Shown here: positions 47,281-59,284 of the stretch, piece after piece
How the letters are laid out: each line of letters begins with the position of its first letter
Numbering within the stretch: the stretch's first letter is position 1
From: Tipula vernalis
Taxonomy: Eukaryota > Arthropoda > Insecta > Diptera > Tipulidae
Length of the DNA stretch: 64,000 nucleotides
Direction of reading: 5' to 3'
Assembly: GCA_958295665.1 (NCBI GenBank)
Contig: OY282560.1
Location: forward strand, 187,907,561-187,971,560
Position numbers and translations under genes: made by a program
The notes under the pieces: generated by a model
The model's input: only the letters and a program-made list of their open reading frames with translations
Databases searched by the model: none
What the model was told of the DNA's origin: nothing

Positions 47281-47702
47281 TTAATGAAACATTTATTATC
47301 ACAACTGACGCGAGTGATTTAGCACTAGGCGCAATTCTCTCACAATTGAAAGATATAGAAGATCTGCCTATAGCTTATGCTAGTAGAATTCTGAATCAAA
47401 CCGAGAAATCCTATAATACAACCAAAAAAGAACTGTTGGCAATCATGTGGGCAGTTTGTAAATTTCGACCGTACGTTTATGGCGCTAAATTTATTTTAAA
47501 ATGTGACCACAAACCATTAACATACTTGTATTCTGAAGCACATGTATCTTCCATTCTGTTACGTTGGCGTTTAGAGCTGGAGGAATATGATTTTTCAATT
47601 CATTACAAACCAGGTGTAGCAAATGTTGGAGCTGATGCGTTGTCCAGGATTGAACTTATTCAGTCTGATAGAAAGAGTATAGTCATCCAATGTATGTTGT
47701 AA
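47281..47702 (+). pseudogene. Gypsy element 1 RNase H
   Basis: ITTDASDLALGAILSQL, YNTTKKELLAIMWAV, KCDHKPLTYL and GADALSRIE give the catalytic D-E-D-D pattern. Start is in a shifted frame after 47280. Confidence 0.88.
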
Positions 47703-47879
47703 CACGTTCAATGAATCAAAATTCTGTTCCCCGACCAAGTAGTTCAAAACGAATCAATGATTTTCATCCATTAATTAGTTCTCAAATAATTCAAATGAAT
47801 CTATACCCAATCTAAATCCAGTTAATCAAAGAATCAAAGAAATTACAAGTCCAGAAGAAATTAAACAATTATTAAAAGA

Positions 47880-48792
47880 TTTTCACGTAACGCCATTAGG
47901 GGCTCATCAAGGTATATGTCGTACACTTAACCGTTTGAAATGTTACTACAGCTTTCCTCAAATGATATCAAAGGTAAAAAATTTCATTAAAACATGTGAA
48001 TTCTGTCAAAAAAATAAATATGGGAATTCAATAAAAATCCCAATGAAAATTACAGACACAGCTTCTAAACCATTTGAACGTATATATTTGGATATAGTCG
48101 GTCCAATCAATCCACCATCCCATTCACAAAATCGGTTCATTTTAACACTTCAAGATGATTTAGGATTTTAAGGATCTAATTTCTTGAGCAAGCTTTTTAA
48201 AAATTTGACAAAACTATTCAAAGTGAAGTAAATAAATTGTACAGCTTACCATCCTCAATCCAATGGATCATTGGAAAGATCACATCGAACCCTTGGGGAA
48301 TATTTGCGATCATTCACTAGTAATGGCAGAGCAAATTGGGATAGTTGGTTGAGTTATGCCATGTTTGCTTACAATAATACACCACATACATCTACAGGAT
48401 TCATGCCATTTGAGCTTTTGTTTGGTAGGAAACCATCCATTCATAATTCAATCACAAAACCACCAGATCCGTTGTATAATTATGACGACTTCGTCAAAGA
48501 ATTAAAATATAGATTTCAATCATCATGGGAACTAGCTAAGAATAAGTTACTTGAGAAAAAGTTAAAATCTAAAGACAACTATGACAAAAATCTAAATGAA
48601 GCTAAATTCATAGAAAATGAAATGGTTTTATTACGAGATGAGACAGGTCATTCTAAAACAAAAAATCTTTGGTTAGGTCCATTTAAAGTCACAAAAAGAA
48701 TTTCAAATGAGAATTCTGAAATTGAAATGGGAAAGTCTCACAAGATCGTCCATAACAACAGGCTAAAACATTTTTATTCAAATAATAATTAA
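47880..48792 (+). pseudogene. Gypsy element 1 integrase, internally deleted
   Basis: HHCC region: the LKCYYSFPQM segment and C-x2-C in CEFCQKN. Catalytic core first aspartate in ERIYLDIVGPI. A deletion near 48165-48195 removes the second aspartate (only GSNFLSKLFKNL remains). AYHPQSNGSLERSHRTL carries the glutamate. The C-terminal part reads through DKNLNEAKFIENEMV to HNNRLKHFYSNNN. Non-functional. Confidence 0.88.
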
Positions 48793-49139
48793 AATACCTA
48801 AACAAAAAAAAAAAAAAAAAAAAATCGTAACAAATCAATTTTTGTGAGGAATAAAATTAGCAATGAAGGTTAAAAATACGAGAAATTTAAAATATATATA
48901 TATTAATATTAAGAAAATTTTGTAATAATAAACAAATAATTATAAATAAATAAATAGTTATAAAGTGTTAAACTATATTCTCATTAATTTAGTAACAAAT
49001 AGATTATTTCTATTACATTTAACAACTATATTAGAATAAATAAATTCTTGTAATTGTTTAAATCCTAAATAAATCTATAATTGCGAAACAAGGGAAAAAA
49101 TTTAATTACATTAAATTTTTTCTCTCTTAAGGGGTGAGG
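48793..49139 (+). other. Gypsy element 1 3' untranslated region and polypurine tract
   Basis: An A run at 48805-48824, AT-rich sequence, and a purine-rich AAGGGGTGAGG at 49129-49139 directly before the 3' LTR. Confidence 0.65.
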
Positions 49140-49273
49140 TGTTGTGTAGCAATGCACTAAATTGCATGTTATGTTAAATGCTTGTACATGAAGCTGCACA
49201 CACACACTATCTTGGTTACTGAATTGCTGATGTTGGCATATAAAATAAAGAGAATTTTTAGAAAAGGGTATTA

Positions 49274-49552
49274 AGGGCTAACCAGCCAAAAATTACAAAA
49301 AACGTAAAAATTTCATATATTTTAGTATTAAGTTTTCGTTCTGTTTTGTTTTTTTTCTATGCTGCATAGTTTTTATTTTTGCTTTTTCATTCTAAGTTTT
49401 TTAAGTTATGAACGAATATTTTCGAAAAAAATTAGAATGAAAAAGCAAAAATAAAAACTATGCAGCATAGAAAAAAACAAAACAGAACGAAAACTTAATA
49501 CTAAAATATATGAAATTTTTACGTTTTTTGTAATTTTTGACTGGTTAGCCCT
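49274..49552. mobile_element. PIF/Harbinger-type palindromic MITE in the LTR
   Basis: Ends AGGGCTAACCAG and its inverse complement, with arms of about 120 bp almost identical. TTA on both sides (49271-49273, 49553-49555) and absent as a pair in the 5' LTR. A 3-bp TTA target duplication is the Harbinger signature. Confidence 0.88.
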
Positions 49553-49832
49553 TTAGTCGAAAAATGTTAAGCAGTAGCGATCATTCAGCCATTAAATCAA
49601 AATTACCATTATAAATTAAATTAAAACAAAATATAAATTAAAAATCATAATTTAAAATTATAAAAAGATATATAATAAAATTTGTATAAGTAATTATATT
49701 AATAAACTTGTCTAATATGTTTTGGATATCCATTTTTATCACTTTTTTTGTGTACTTTTACCACGATTTTAATTTAAAATAAAAACAATTAATGTTTATA
49801 TTATTATTTCTGAATTTTATTATTCTTCCTTA

Positions 49833-50086
49833 TTGTGTATTATATATTTAAACAACTTCGAGAACAGATACATACATAATAGGAATAACATATACAGGGA
49901 TAACATAATTTGTTGGTATAGATACGTAGATGACATACTATTATTATTTAAAGGAACAAAAAGGCAATTAGACAAATTACACCAACACATAAACAACCAA
50001 CAACCCACTATAAAATTCACGTTAGAAATAGAAAAAGAAAATAGCATCAATTTTTTGGACTTAACTATTAGAAATAATAACTCAAA
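49833..50086 (+). pseudogene. Penelope RT, catalytic segment
   Basis: DNIICWYRYVDDILLLFKG contains the YVDD motif; INFLDLTIRNNNS follows, just before the 50087 insertion. Upstream fingers and palm are missing (5' truncation). Confidence 0.85.
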
Positions 50087-53000
50087 CAAAAACATCTATA
50101 ATTCCAAGACAAACTATTTTTTGTCATTGTCTGGTAATTACTACTGAAGGTAGTATTGGTGACTAAATCATGACGGCAACGTCGCATATTACTTTACATT
50201 TATTTTCATACAAATACATATTTACTTTTTATTTGAACACTCTTGACAAAAATATTGTACCTTTTTGAATTCATTTTTGAATTTAATAAAAAAATGATTA
50301 AGATAATTTAAATTTAAAAGGTGTCTTAATATTAAAAATCGAATTGTGTCTTAATATTTTAATATTTAACATGTAGTAAAGCATTAAAATATGTAGGCTT
50401 ATTCGTATTTTTTAACACAATAAAATGTGCCATTTTTTGGTCTAGAGTGTAATAAAGATAGGTTATACATCTTTTTCCTTATGTCAAAAAATATGTACGA
50501 CAAACATATGACATCTTGTTTTCGTGGCCCTTCCCAAGTATTTTTACTTAAGACTTTTTTGTCAAAAAACCTAGAATAAGTCTTAACTTAGTTAAGACTT
50601 TTTCTAGGTTTGAGTTAGGACTTATCCTAAAAAGTCGTATGAAACTTGTCGCGAAAAGTCTTAACTGGACTAAACTCAATATTATTAAAATGTATGAATG
50701 TGTGTGTATGTAAATCTCAAAAATAAAATGGGCGGGAACATTTTTGTGTATGTATGCATGTGTCAACATCAGCAAAATTTGGCGGGTAAATTAAACGTTT
50801 AAAATGAAACAAATTAAAAATTCAATACTGAAATTTATTAATAAAACTTGTTTATTATATTTAACATTAATAAAATTACATACTTATATAAACGGCTTTT
50901 ATCTTTTAAATCTAATTTTTAAATTATAATATAAATATTAATTATTTATTGTTATTATGATTATTATGAAGAATTGAAATTATTAATAGTTTTCAATTCA
51001 GTTTCCATCCGATGAAGACTATGACAAATTTATTCAATCAATCTCATCAGGCTATAAAAGAAAATGACGCATTCACAAAATAAAATATTAATATGGTTCA
51101 TTAAACAATCACTCACAAAACTTACCCAAAATCACAATTAGGCGTTGAGCGTCCAATTGTATATTAAATTAAAATATAAATATTTATAAAAAAAATCGAA
51201 ACACAAAAAAAAACAAAATATTATTAAACTAAACAACCAATGCGCACAACAATTTTGAAAAGTAGATTTTCTACATTATGTCAAAACCAAAAAAATGTCT
51301 ATACATATAACATAAAATGTGTAAACATTTTTGTTGGTTTTGGGTATGTACATATACGATATACACACTACTCTACTTGTATATTTTGTATATATATGAC
51401 AGCATGAAGTTAGGTTCGAATTTTTTCATCAAAAAACTTAGGAAAAACTTATTGCTCTATTTGAGTTAGGTTTTGTTATACTTGGGTTGTTATATAAAAA
51501 TATATTTTAACAGAGCGCTCAAGATTAAAGACGTAAGTAATTTGTTTATAATCTCAATTTCACGTCTAATAACCATTTTATTGCAGTCGGAGCTCGGTAA
51601 TTTCACGACAATAATGTGTTTTGTTGTAGAAGATTTAATACTATGTCTGTTAATACTTTTGTGGCAGTTCATGTATTTTTTTTTAATTATGGTGAGTTGA
51701 TTAAACGAGAACCTGGAACTTGAATGAGATGCTGATCACGATATGGCCGACTATATCTACGACATTTAATGAGTGAATTAGTTTTTATTGTGGTATTTTA
51801 AGCGTTTTTGTCATATTAACCGTTTATGATGAGGATGTTGTCCAGGTCGAAAATGTCCCCACTAAAATGACACTATTAACGGCGGTTCTTGTTATATCTC
51901 AAAACTTTATTCCTGATGAGAATTTAATTTGGTGTCCTGAACAATTGATGACAGCCATTCGGCGCATGTTCATTATCTCGCAGTATCGTATCGTGAATTA
52001 TTACATATGTACATCAAGAGTACCTGATCAATTCGGACAATTGTTGCAACTGAAAGTGGTAACTACTAGTATCTTTGAGTTACATTAATTTTGTATTAAA
52101 TTCATGTTTATTTCAGATTCATCTTGTTAACGAATTATAGTCCGCTAGTTACCCCATTTGTCATGTACTTCTGTTTCCGGTCACGGGCTTTGGAGATTGT
52201 TGGTTTTGTTCGTTTGATGTAAGTTCGTTTGCTAAATGGATGTGCGAAAATATTGGAATCCAAATTGGCAGCTCACTAACAGTAATGAGGAGGAACAAAT
52301 TACATCACAACCAGTTTGCCAAACGAATCAATATACGCAGGTTGAAAATGGTAAGACTGAATTATCACTGGTCATTTCACCATGAAAAACCTGCAATGGA
52401 AAATGCCAAGTAGGGCTCGCCATTTTGTGCAAGGATTACGAAAACATGCTCTACAAGACTTGAATATAACGCGTGGTGGTAGAGGTTTCAATACTAATAA
52501 TTATACGGCGACGGGCCAAAGCAAACAAATTCGGGGTGAACATTCTTCGATAATTCAATTGATTTTGCGAAAGAACAACGTTGGATCAACAATGTGTCTA
52601 TTCATATTCAGTCCACCTGGATATTTACCATCAAGTATGGCGCACACTTCCTGAGCAATATTCACCAACAGAGTCTGATACATTCGCGGCATTCGGATGA
52701 CTTCGATCGTGTGAAATTATGTTAAATTTGAATAATGCCAGCACGAATACACTACGAAGTACATTGCATAAGATTCGAATTTCGTGTATGTAAATAAAAT
52801 AAACAACAAGGTATAATTTTTTTTAATACATTAAAGAGATAAAAGCCGTATGGAAGCACATTTCTTAGTAAACTATTAAGTTGCTTCCATTAGGCATAAA
52901 ACCTTTCCCAATGAACATGTAATCAACAAAATAATAAATAAATAATTCAATAATTAATAAATACAAATAAAATAAATAATGAATTTCATTTAAATAAAAA

Positions 53001-53333
53001 GGTCAGTCTTCGTTCAGTCAATTATCTCGAATGACAGAACCATTGTTGTTATTGTAATTGGTTTTATTTCCAACACAAAACCTACACATAAATACAAGCA
53101 TAAATAGCTTTCGTTTTATTTGATATTATTATACGGCGTTGCCGTGATGTGAATTGTTGTTGTTTCCTATATATTTTTTTTCATATTTCATAGCACAAAA
53201 CCAATACAAATTAGATTAGTGTTGGTTAGATTTTTTATTGAAGGCTTATATGTACACAACTAACACTAGGGGCAGTAGTCACTTTGTCCCTTTAAATTTC
53301 GTATAGTTCGTCTTGGAATTATAGATGTTTTTG
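50087..53333. mobile_element. Unclassified TIR transposon, copy 1 (3,247 bp)
   Basis: Perfect 24-bp inverted ends (CAAAAACATCTATAATTCCA...). 7-bp duplication ACTCAAA at 50080-50086 and 53334-53340. Subterminal inverted repeats ATGACGGCAACGTCG (50170-50184) and CGGCGTTGCCGTGAT (53134-53148). It carries a 954-bp insertion (50533-51486) and lacks about 230 bp present in copy 2 (after about 51600). Coding-like stretches shared with copy 2 include 51840-52050 (PDENLIWCPEQLMTAIRRM) and 52401-52653 (ARHFVQGLRKHALQDLNITR). I recognise no transposase family. Confidence 0.88.
50533..51486. mobile_element. 954-bp non-coding element nested in copy 1
   Basis: CCCAAGTAT ... ATACTTGGG ends (9 bp, perfect) with TT on each side. 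Copy 2 shows the empty site (CCCTTGTTATAT). The interior contains mirrored AAGTCTTAACT/AGTTAAGACTT blocks at 50578-50610. Confidence 0.8.
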
Positions 53334-54015
53334 ACTCAAAACATACATTTAAAATATATAGAAAACCTACACAGACTGACCAAACAATACATATACAATC
53401 TCATCATCCTTATAAACATAGAATATCAAGTTACAATCATATGATCACCAGACTCAAAACCAACATTAATGTACTACAAGCCTGATTGTCACCAATATTC
53501 TACATTTATTTTGCGCTTATACATGAAAGTATTGGTGATCGACAGATTATATAAATGAGGGAGAAAAACATACAAATTGTAAATAAAAGAAAACAAACGA
53601 ATTGTGGAGGGAGAATTGGGTATGTTAATAATGGAAAAAATTAATTGGGATTGGTTAGATGAGAGTATTTTTATTATATTTTCGCACTAACACTTTCAAC
53701 TATAAGGTATTAAATGTAAGAGGGTATCTGCATGCTTCATCACTCAATCAGGCTTGTAGTATTACATTAGTGTTGGTTTTGCCAGACTGAATAACATACC
53801 AATGAGCCAAATAGATTACGAAGAGGAACTTAATACAATAAAATACATAGCTAGAAGAAACGGATACAACCCATCATTAATAGACCAACTCAATAAAAGA
53901 AACTTAGCAAGAAACAACTTACAACAATTAACCATTTTGCAAAAATCACAGATAATGAACAAAAGGATAGAAGGTAAAACCAAAATCCCATATAAAATCA
54001 TAAAAACAACTGAAG
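53334..54015 (+). pseudogene. Penelope RT end and connector
   Basis: SKHTFKIYRKPTQTDQTIHI then HRISSYNHMITRLKT continues the RT. After intervening sequence (53490-53790) the frame at 53802 reads YEEELNTIKYIARRNGYNPS and KGKTKIPYKII-like, the region before the endonuclease. The frame is lost from about 54016. Confidence 0.75.
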
Positions 54016-54990
54016 CCGCTTTCGTTTGTTTTTTGTCTTTCTTTTTTACCAACGCCATATTGGTTAGAAAAATTGTTAAATTTGATGTTTTAGTTTCTTA
54101 AACTTTACAAGGCAAATTTTGAATATAAAAGAAAAGTGTTCTTTCTAAAAATAAATTTATTTGTTAAAAACATGTATAATTGTTGTGTGTATAAGTCCAA
54201 AAATACCCGATATAAAGCAAAAATTGAGAAAAAGGGATTACATTTCACCGGTAAGTACATTTTTACTTGTTTACAAATATTTACATCACTTGTACACAAT
54301 GATTTTAAATATTTTCGAATTTTGTACACTTATTTTATACACATCAGTAAATTGGCTATGTTTTATAATGTTCTAAACAGACACAAGAAAAAAATTTATT
54401 TCATAAAATTGTAATTAAAGTCCAAATTTCAAGTCTCATTCGAACAAAAAACTTATTTTGACAGCTCATATGAATCGCCATTGCAACATGACGAAAGCAA
54501 AGAAAAAGACCATAGGCGTCTCATTATATTCAATATTATGGAAGTTTAATAAACGAGAAAATTATATGAGAAAATGTTATTATGTACAAGTTTTAAAAGT
54601 TTCATTATTATGTTCATTGCAGAAACTGTAAACTATTATGATAAAAATACTTATGTGTGGCATACTTACACAACACACATAAGAATCATTATCATAATTA
54701 TGTACACTTCTAACAATATTTTTTTTATATTAATTATACTCCTTTAAATGTATTACCCTACATCATATATGTACGAGTATAACTGTTAAAACATTTTTAT
54801 TTATATTGAGGTAGATATTTTATAATATAAATAGGAAACATTAAAAAAAATATGCAACGCCACTGGAAAAAAGAAAACAAAATAATTTGTCGGCCATCGT
54901 GGTTTTGTCGCAACGATGATTTTGTCGGCCATCTTGGTTTTTAAATTGCTTCACTATTTTAGTTTAGTTTCTGTTCTCTTTGTAATTTTT
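54016..54990. other. Probable insertion of unknown type in the Penelope frame
   Basis: About 970 bp without recognisable coding separates two adjoining Penelope parts. AACAA occurs at both edges (about 54004-54008 and 55006-55010) and may be a target duplication. Terminal repeats are not convincing. Confidence 0.4.
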
Positions 54991-55470
54991 CTATGGCAAA
55001 AACAGAACAATAATAAAGACGTAAAATACATTAGCGTAGAATATAATAGAACAACTCATAAAGCAATACAGAAAACACTTAACAAATTTGGATATAAAGC
55101 AGCATACAAAAAAAGCAATAAATTAGAACAAAAACTTAGAAATCCAACCAATACTCCAGTAATCGACACAGGTGTATACAAACTGTCATGTGATAACTGC
55201 CGCAAATATTACATCGGCCAGACAGGTAGAAAATTTGAGACAAGATACAAAGAACATATCAACGACATCAATAAAAAAGAAACAAAATCAAACTATGCAC
55301 TTCATTTAAAAACAGAAAACCACAAATACACAGACATTAATACAAATTTGACAATCCTGCATAGAGCTAAAAAAGGACAGAAATTAGATAGACTCGAAGA
55401 ACTAGAAATATACAAACAAAAAAACAATAGTAATTTACTCAACGACAAAATTAACACAAAAACAATAGTT
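54991..55470 (+). pseudogene. Penelope GIY-YIG endonuclease part
   Basis: YISVEYNRTTHKAIQKTLNK leads into CDNCRKYYIGQTGRKFETRY, the GIY-YIG core with a preceding Cys-x2-Cys, and NYALHLKTENHKY with the conserved histidine, ending EIYKQKNNSNLLND. This stretch is open. Related to, but distinct from, the fragment at 36421. Confidence 0.85.
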
Positions 55471-55947
55471 ATTTGTGTATCAAGAGCGCAAAGTGCCAGT
55501 TTGTCACGCGAGAAAGGAAATTGCTGGCCGACGGGACGGAGGCCAGCAACCTTTCGAGCGTGACAAACAACTTTGCGGACGTGTTTCACACTTTATTTTT
55601 CCTACAATCATTTTAAAAAATATAATAAAAAGATAATTTTGTAGTAAAATTTACTATACTGACAATACGATTTTATTTTAGGACCGACATTTTGTTCAAT
55701 CGAGTAGTCAAAGATTTTTTTTATTTTTCATAAAGAAAAACAAAAATTTGGTTTGTTTGATGTTTTTAGTCTTTCTTTAAACATGCGTGCGGTTTCAAGT
55801 TTTGTCACACGTTTCTAAGAGAAACGTGTGACAAAGTAATTTGTTTATTAACTGTCAAAAAAACAGACACTTTGGGCTTTGAAAACAGAGAAAAAAAGCC
55901 TGCTTTTCACGGCGATTGTAGGAAAATAGAATTTATGACTTAGTAAT
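55471..55947. other. Sequence with two strong hairpins between Penelope and copy 2
   Basis: Hairpin 1 (55499-55568) has arms GTTTGTCACGC...TTGCTGGCC. Hairpin 2 (55801-55835) has perfect 16-bp arms TTTGTCACACGTTTCT with an AAG loop. Both share TTTGTCAC-CG at their ends, suggesting relics of one palindromic family. It may be an insertion or Penelope 3' sequence. Confidence 0.5.
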
Positions 55948-58534
55948 CTAAAACATCTATAATTCCAAGACAAAATATTTTTTGTCATTGTCTGGTAATT
56001 ACTACTGAAGGTAGTATTGGTGACTAAATGATGACGGCAACGTCGCATATTACTTTACATTTATTTTCATACAAACACATATTTACTTTTTATTTGTACA
56101 CTCTTGACAAAAATATTGTACCTTTTTGAATTCATTTTTGAATTTAATAAAAAAATTATTAAGATAATTTAAATTTAAAAGGTGTCTTAATATTAAAAAT
56201 CGAATTGTGTCTTAATATTTTAATATTTAACATGTAGTAAAGCATTAAAATATGTACGCTTATTCGTATTTTTTAACACAATGAAATGTGCCATTTTTTG
56301 GTCTAGAGTGTAATAAAAATAGGTTAGGTTAGGTTATACATCTTTTTCCTTATGTTAAAAACTATGTACGACAAACATATGACATCTTGTTTTTGTGGCC
56401 CTTGTTATATAAAAATATATTTTAACAGAGCGCTCAAGATTAAAGACGTAAGTAATTTGTTTATATTCTCAATTTCACGTCTAATAACCATTTTATTGCA
56501 GTCGGAGCTCGATAATTTAACGTGTCATGAGTACAAAAACGAATCGGAGAAGTACAATCTGAACAGCCAACGTGTATACATAAGAAGCTACTGACCGAGC
56601 TCGATATTTATGATCGTATTGTGCGGTTCAAAAATTATATTGTAGCTATCATGAATAAGGATTTAGTTCCGGCCAAAGTTATGGTCCCGTTTTTGGGCGT
56701 ACGTACAACAAATCAAATCGACGATGTCACAAAGTTGTCACGGCAATAATGTGTTTTGTTGTAGAAGATTTAATACTCCGTCTGTTAATACTTTTGTGGC
56801 AGTTGATGTATTTTTTTTTAATTATGGTGAGTTGATTAAACGAGAACCTGGAACTTGAATGAGATGCTGATCACGATATGGCCGACTATATCTACGACAT
56901 TTAACGAGTGAATTAGTTTTTATTGTGGTATTTTAAGCGTTTTTGACATATTAACCGTTTATGATGAGGATGTTGTCCAGGTTGAAAATGTCCTCACTAA
57001 AATGACACTATTAATGCCGTTAACGGCGGTTGTTGTTATATCTCAAAACTTTATTCCTGATGAGAATTTAATTTGGTGTCCTGAACAATTGATGACAGCC
57101 ATTCGGCGCATGAGTTCATTATCTCCCAGTATCGTATCGTGAATTATCACATATGTACATCAAGAGTAACTGATCAATTCGGACAATTGTTGCAACTGAA
57201 AGTGGTAACTACTAGTATTTTTGATTTACATTAATTTTGTATTAAATTCATGTTATTCCAGATTCATCTTGTTAACGAAATATAGTCCACTAGTTACGCC
57301 ATTTGTCATGTACTTCTCTTTCCGGTCACGGGCTTTGGAGATTGTTGATTTTTTTCGTTTGATTGCGAAATGGATATGCGAAAACATGGGAATCCAGATT
57401 GGCAGCTCACTAACAGTAATGAGGAGGAACAAATTACATCACAACCAGTTTGCCAAACGAATCAATATACGCAGGTTGAAAACGGTAAGACTGAATTATC
57501 ACTGGTTCATTTCACCATGAAAAATCAGCAATAGAAAATGCCAAGTGGGGCCCGCCATTTTGTGCAAGGATTACGAAAACATGCTCTACAAGACTTGAAT
57601 ATAACGCGCAGTGGTGGAGGTTTCAATACTAATAATAATACGGCGACGGCCCAAAGCAAACAAATTGGTGGTGAACATTCTTTGATAACTCAATCGATTT
57701 TGCGAACGAACAACGTTGGATCAACAATGTGTCTATCCATATTCAGTCCACCTGGATATTTACCATCAAGTATGGTGCACACTCCGCTGAGCAATATTCA
57801 CCAACAGAGTCTGATACATTCGCGGCATTCGGATGACTTCGATCGTGTGAAATTATGTTAAATTTGAATAATGCGAGCACGAATACACTACGAAGTACAC
57901 TGCATAAGATTGCAAAGCACCAAAAAAATTCATAGCTCTTGGCGTATATGTAGACCGATTTAATAAATTTCGTGTAGGTAAATAAAATAAACAACAAGGT
58001 ATAATTTTTTTAAATATATTAAAGAAGTAAAAGCCGTATGGAAGCACATTTCTTAGTAAACTATTCAGTTAGTGCTTCCGTTAGGCATAAAACCTTTTCC
58101 AATGAACATGTAATTAACAAAGTTATAAATAAATAATTCAATAATTAATTAAAATAAATAATGAATTTCATTTAAAAAAAAGGTCAGTCTTCGTTCAGTC
58201 AATTATTTCGAATATGACGAATGACAGAACCATTGTTGTTATTGTAATTGGTTTTATTTTCCAAAACAAAACCTACACATAAATACAAGCATAAATAGCT
58301 TTCGTTTTATTTGATATTATTATACGGCGTTGCCGTGATGTAAATTGTTGTTGTTTCCTATGTATTTTTTGTATTTTTTTTTCATATTTCATAGCACAAA
58401 ACCAAAACAAATAAGATTAGTGTTGGTTAGTTTTTTTATTGAAGGCTTATATGTACACAACTAACACTATGGGCAGTCGTCACTTTGTACCTTTAAATTT
58501 CGTATAGTTCGTCTTGGAATTATAGATGTTTTTG
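55948..58534. mobile_element. Unclassified TIR transposon, copy 2 (2,587 bp)
   Basis: Same termini as copy 1 (one difference in the left TIR). 7-bp duplication TAGTAAT at 55941-55947 and 58535-58541. Subterminal repeats at 56031-56045 and 58325-58339. Coding-like frames with apparent splice sites: 56501-56580; 56579-56749 (KLLTELDIYDRIVRFKNYIV, then KDLVPAKVMVPFLGVRTTNQ); about 56985-57140; 57257-57480 (YSPLVTPFVMYFSFRSRALE); 57538-57861 (HALQDLNITRSGGGFNTN). GTAAGT/TTGCAG pairs occur at about 56448 and 56500. Stops occur between blocks. Family unknown. Confidence 0.85.
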
Positions 58535-58541
58535 TAGTAAT

Positions 58542-58748
58542 ACAAAACACAGAAAGGAAGAGCCTAACATAAACACCTAGATAAATGTAATTTTAAGAAA
58601 ATGTAATAGTATTATATATAAACTGATGAAGGAATTATTTCCGAAATCGATTTTTTAAAAAATAAACTAAAATATTACCACAATAAGGAAGACTAATAAA
58701 ATTCAGAAATAATAATATAAACATTAATTGTTTTTATTTTAAATTAAA
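58542..58748 (+). other. Penelope 3' end
   Basis: Contains ACTGATGAAGGAATTATTTC-type sequence at 58621-58640, reminiscent of Penelope 3' regions, and the segment whose inverted copy forms the left end of the insertion (49766-49838). Confidence 0.7.
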
Positions 58749-58813
58749 TTGTCTAATATATTGATAAATGTGTCGAGTTTAATTGAGAAGCTGTGTGTGA
58801 AATACAACACTAA

Positions 58814-59284
58814 TAAAATTTATAAAGCTGCATATCCACACATCAGTGGCAACGATACGAAATACAAAATTACATACTAGGCCACATTAACTGTAAATCG
58901 TGGTTCAACACAACAATCTAGCGGAACACACGTGTTCTATAAAATTAGCAGATCAACTTACGAACACAACCACCGCGGGATTCGACGCATTATATTAGAC
59001 GTTTCATCCTAATTTCATTTCTTCTATTTTTTTTTCTCAATTATTGAGGCTTTGTATTATATAATTTTAAATTAAAATTAACGTAAGATACATATGGAGA
59101 AACGGTCTACGCGTCAGGGGTAAGTGAGTTCAATTGTCTATTTTAATTTGGTGGCTTTCAACTGTTCGGATTTCCATTCATAATTTTACCGGACGATTAT
59201 CGTCTCTCGTTTCGAACATTCGCTCAGTGACAAATTTAACTGCAAACCCAGTGTCGATTTTCCACCGCGTTTCAAACATTTCGC
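58814..59284 (+). other. Gypsy element 2 leader, continued
   Basis: Resumes after the CTAA duplication and runs to the gag start at 59285. Non-coding. Confidence 0.6.

Larger units (their letters stand above)
49719..58748 (+). mobile_element. Penelope-like retroelement, 9.03 kb with nested insertions
   Basis: Flanked by the 11-bp duplication TTGTCTAATAT (49708-49718 and 58749-58759), which also matches the empty site in the 5' LTR. The left end is an inverted copy (49766-49838) of the element's own 3' end (about 58678-58745), an arrangement known for Penelope insertions. Coding parts in order: RT with RYVDDILLLF (49833-50086), continuation SKHTFKIYRKPTQTDQTIHI (53340 on), the mid region (53802-54015) and the GIY-YIG endonuclease (54990-55470). 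Total without insertions is about 2 kb, so the RT is 5'-truncated. Confidence 0.88.
37625..58809 (+). mobile_element. Gypsy element 1 (Ty3/gypsy), heavily interrupted
   Basis: 5' LTR 37625-37975; 3' LTR starts 49140 and ends 58809 after two nested insertions. A 4-bp duplication CTAA flanks the element (37621-37624 and 58810-58813). gag-pro-pol is on the plus strand, without an env frame. The LTRs differ at about four positions over about 350 bp, fewer than those of gypsy element 2, which encloses it. Inactive. Confidence 0.92.
49140..58809 (+). repeat. Gypsy element 1, 3' LTR split into three parts
   Basis: LTR segments are 49140-49273, 49556-49718 and 58760-58809. They are separated by a 279-bp MITE (49274-49552) and a 9.03-kb Penelope insertion (49719-58748). 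Joined in order they match the uninterrupted 5' LTR. Confidence 0.92.

Noticed and set aside
45504..48792. An env-like gene in gypsy element 1
   Set aside because: No frame with a signal peptide or transmembrane segment between integrase and the 3' LTR.
56321..56335. GGTTAGGTTAGGTTA as insect telomere-like repeat
   Set aside because: Only three units, inside transposon copy 2 and absent from copy 1; a local expansion.
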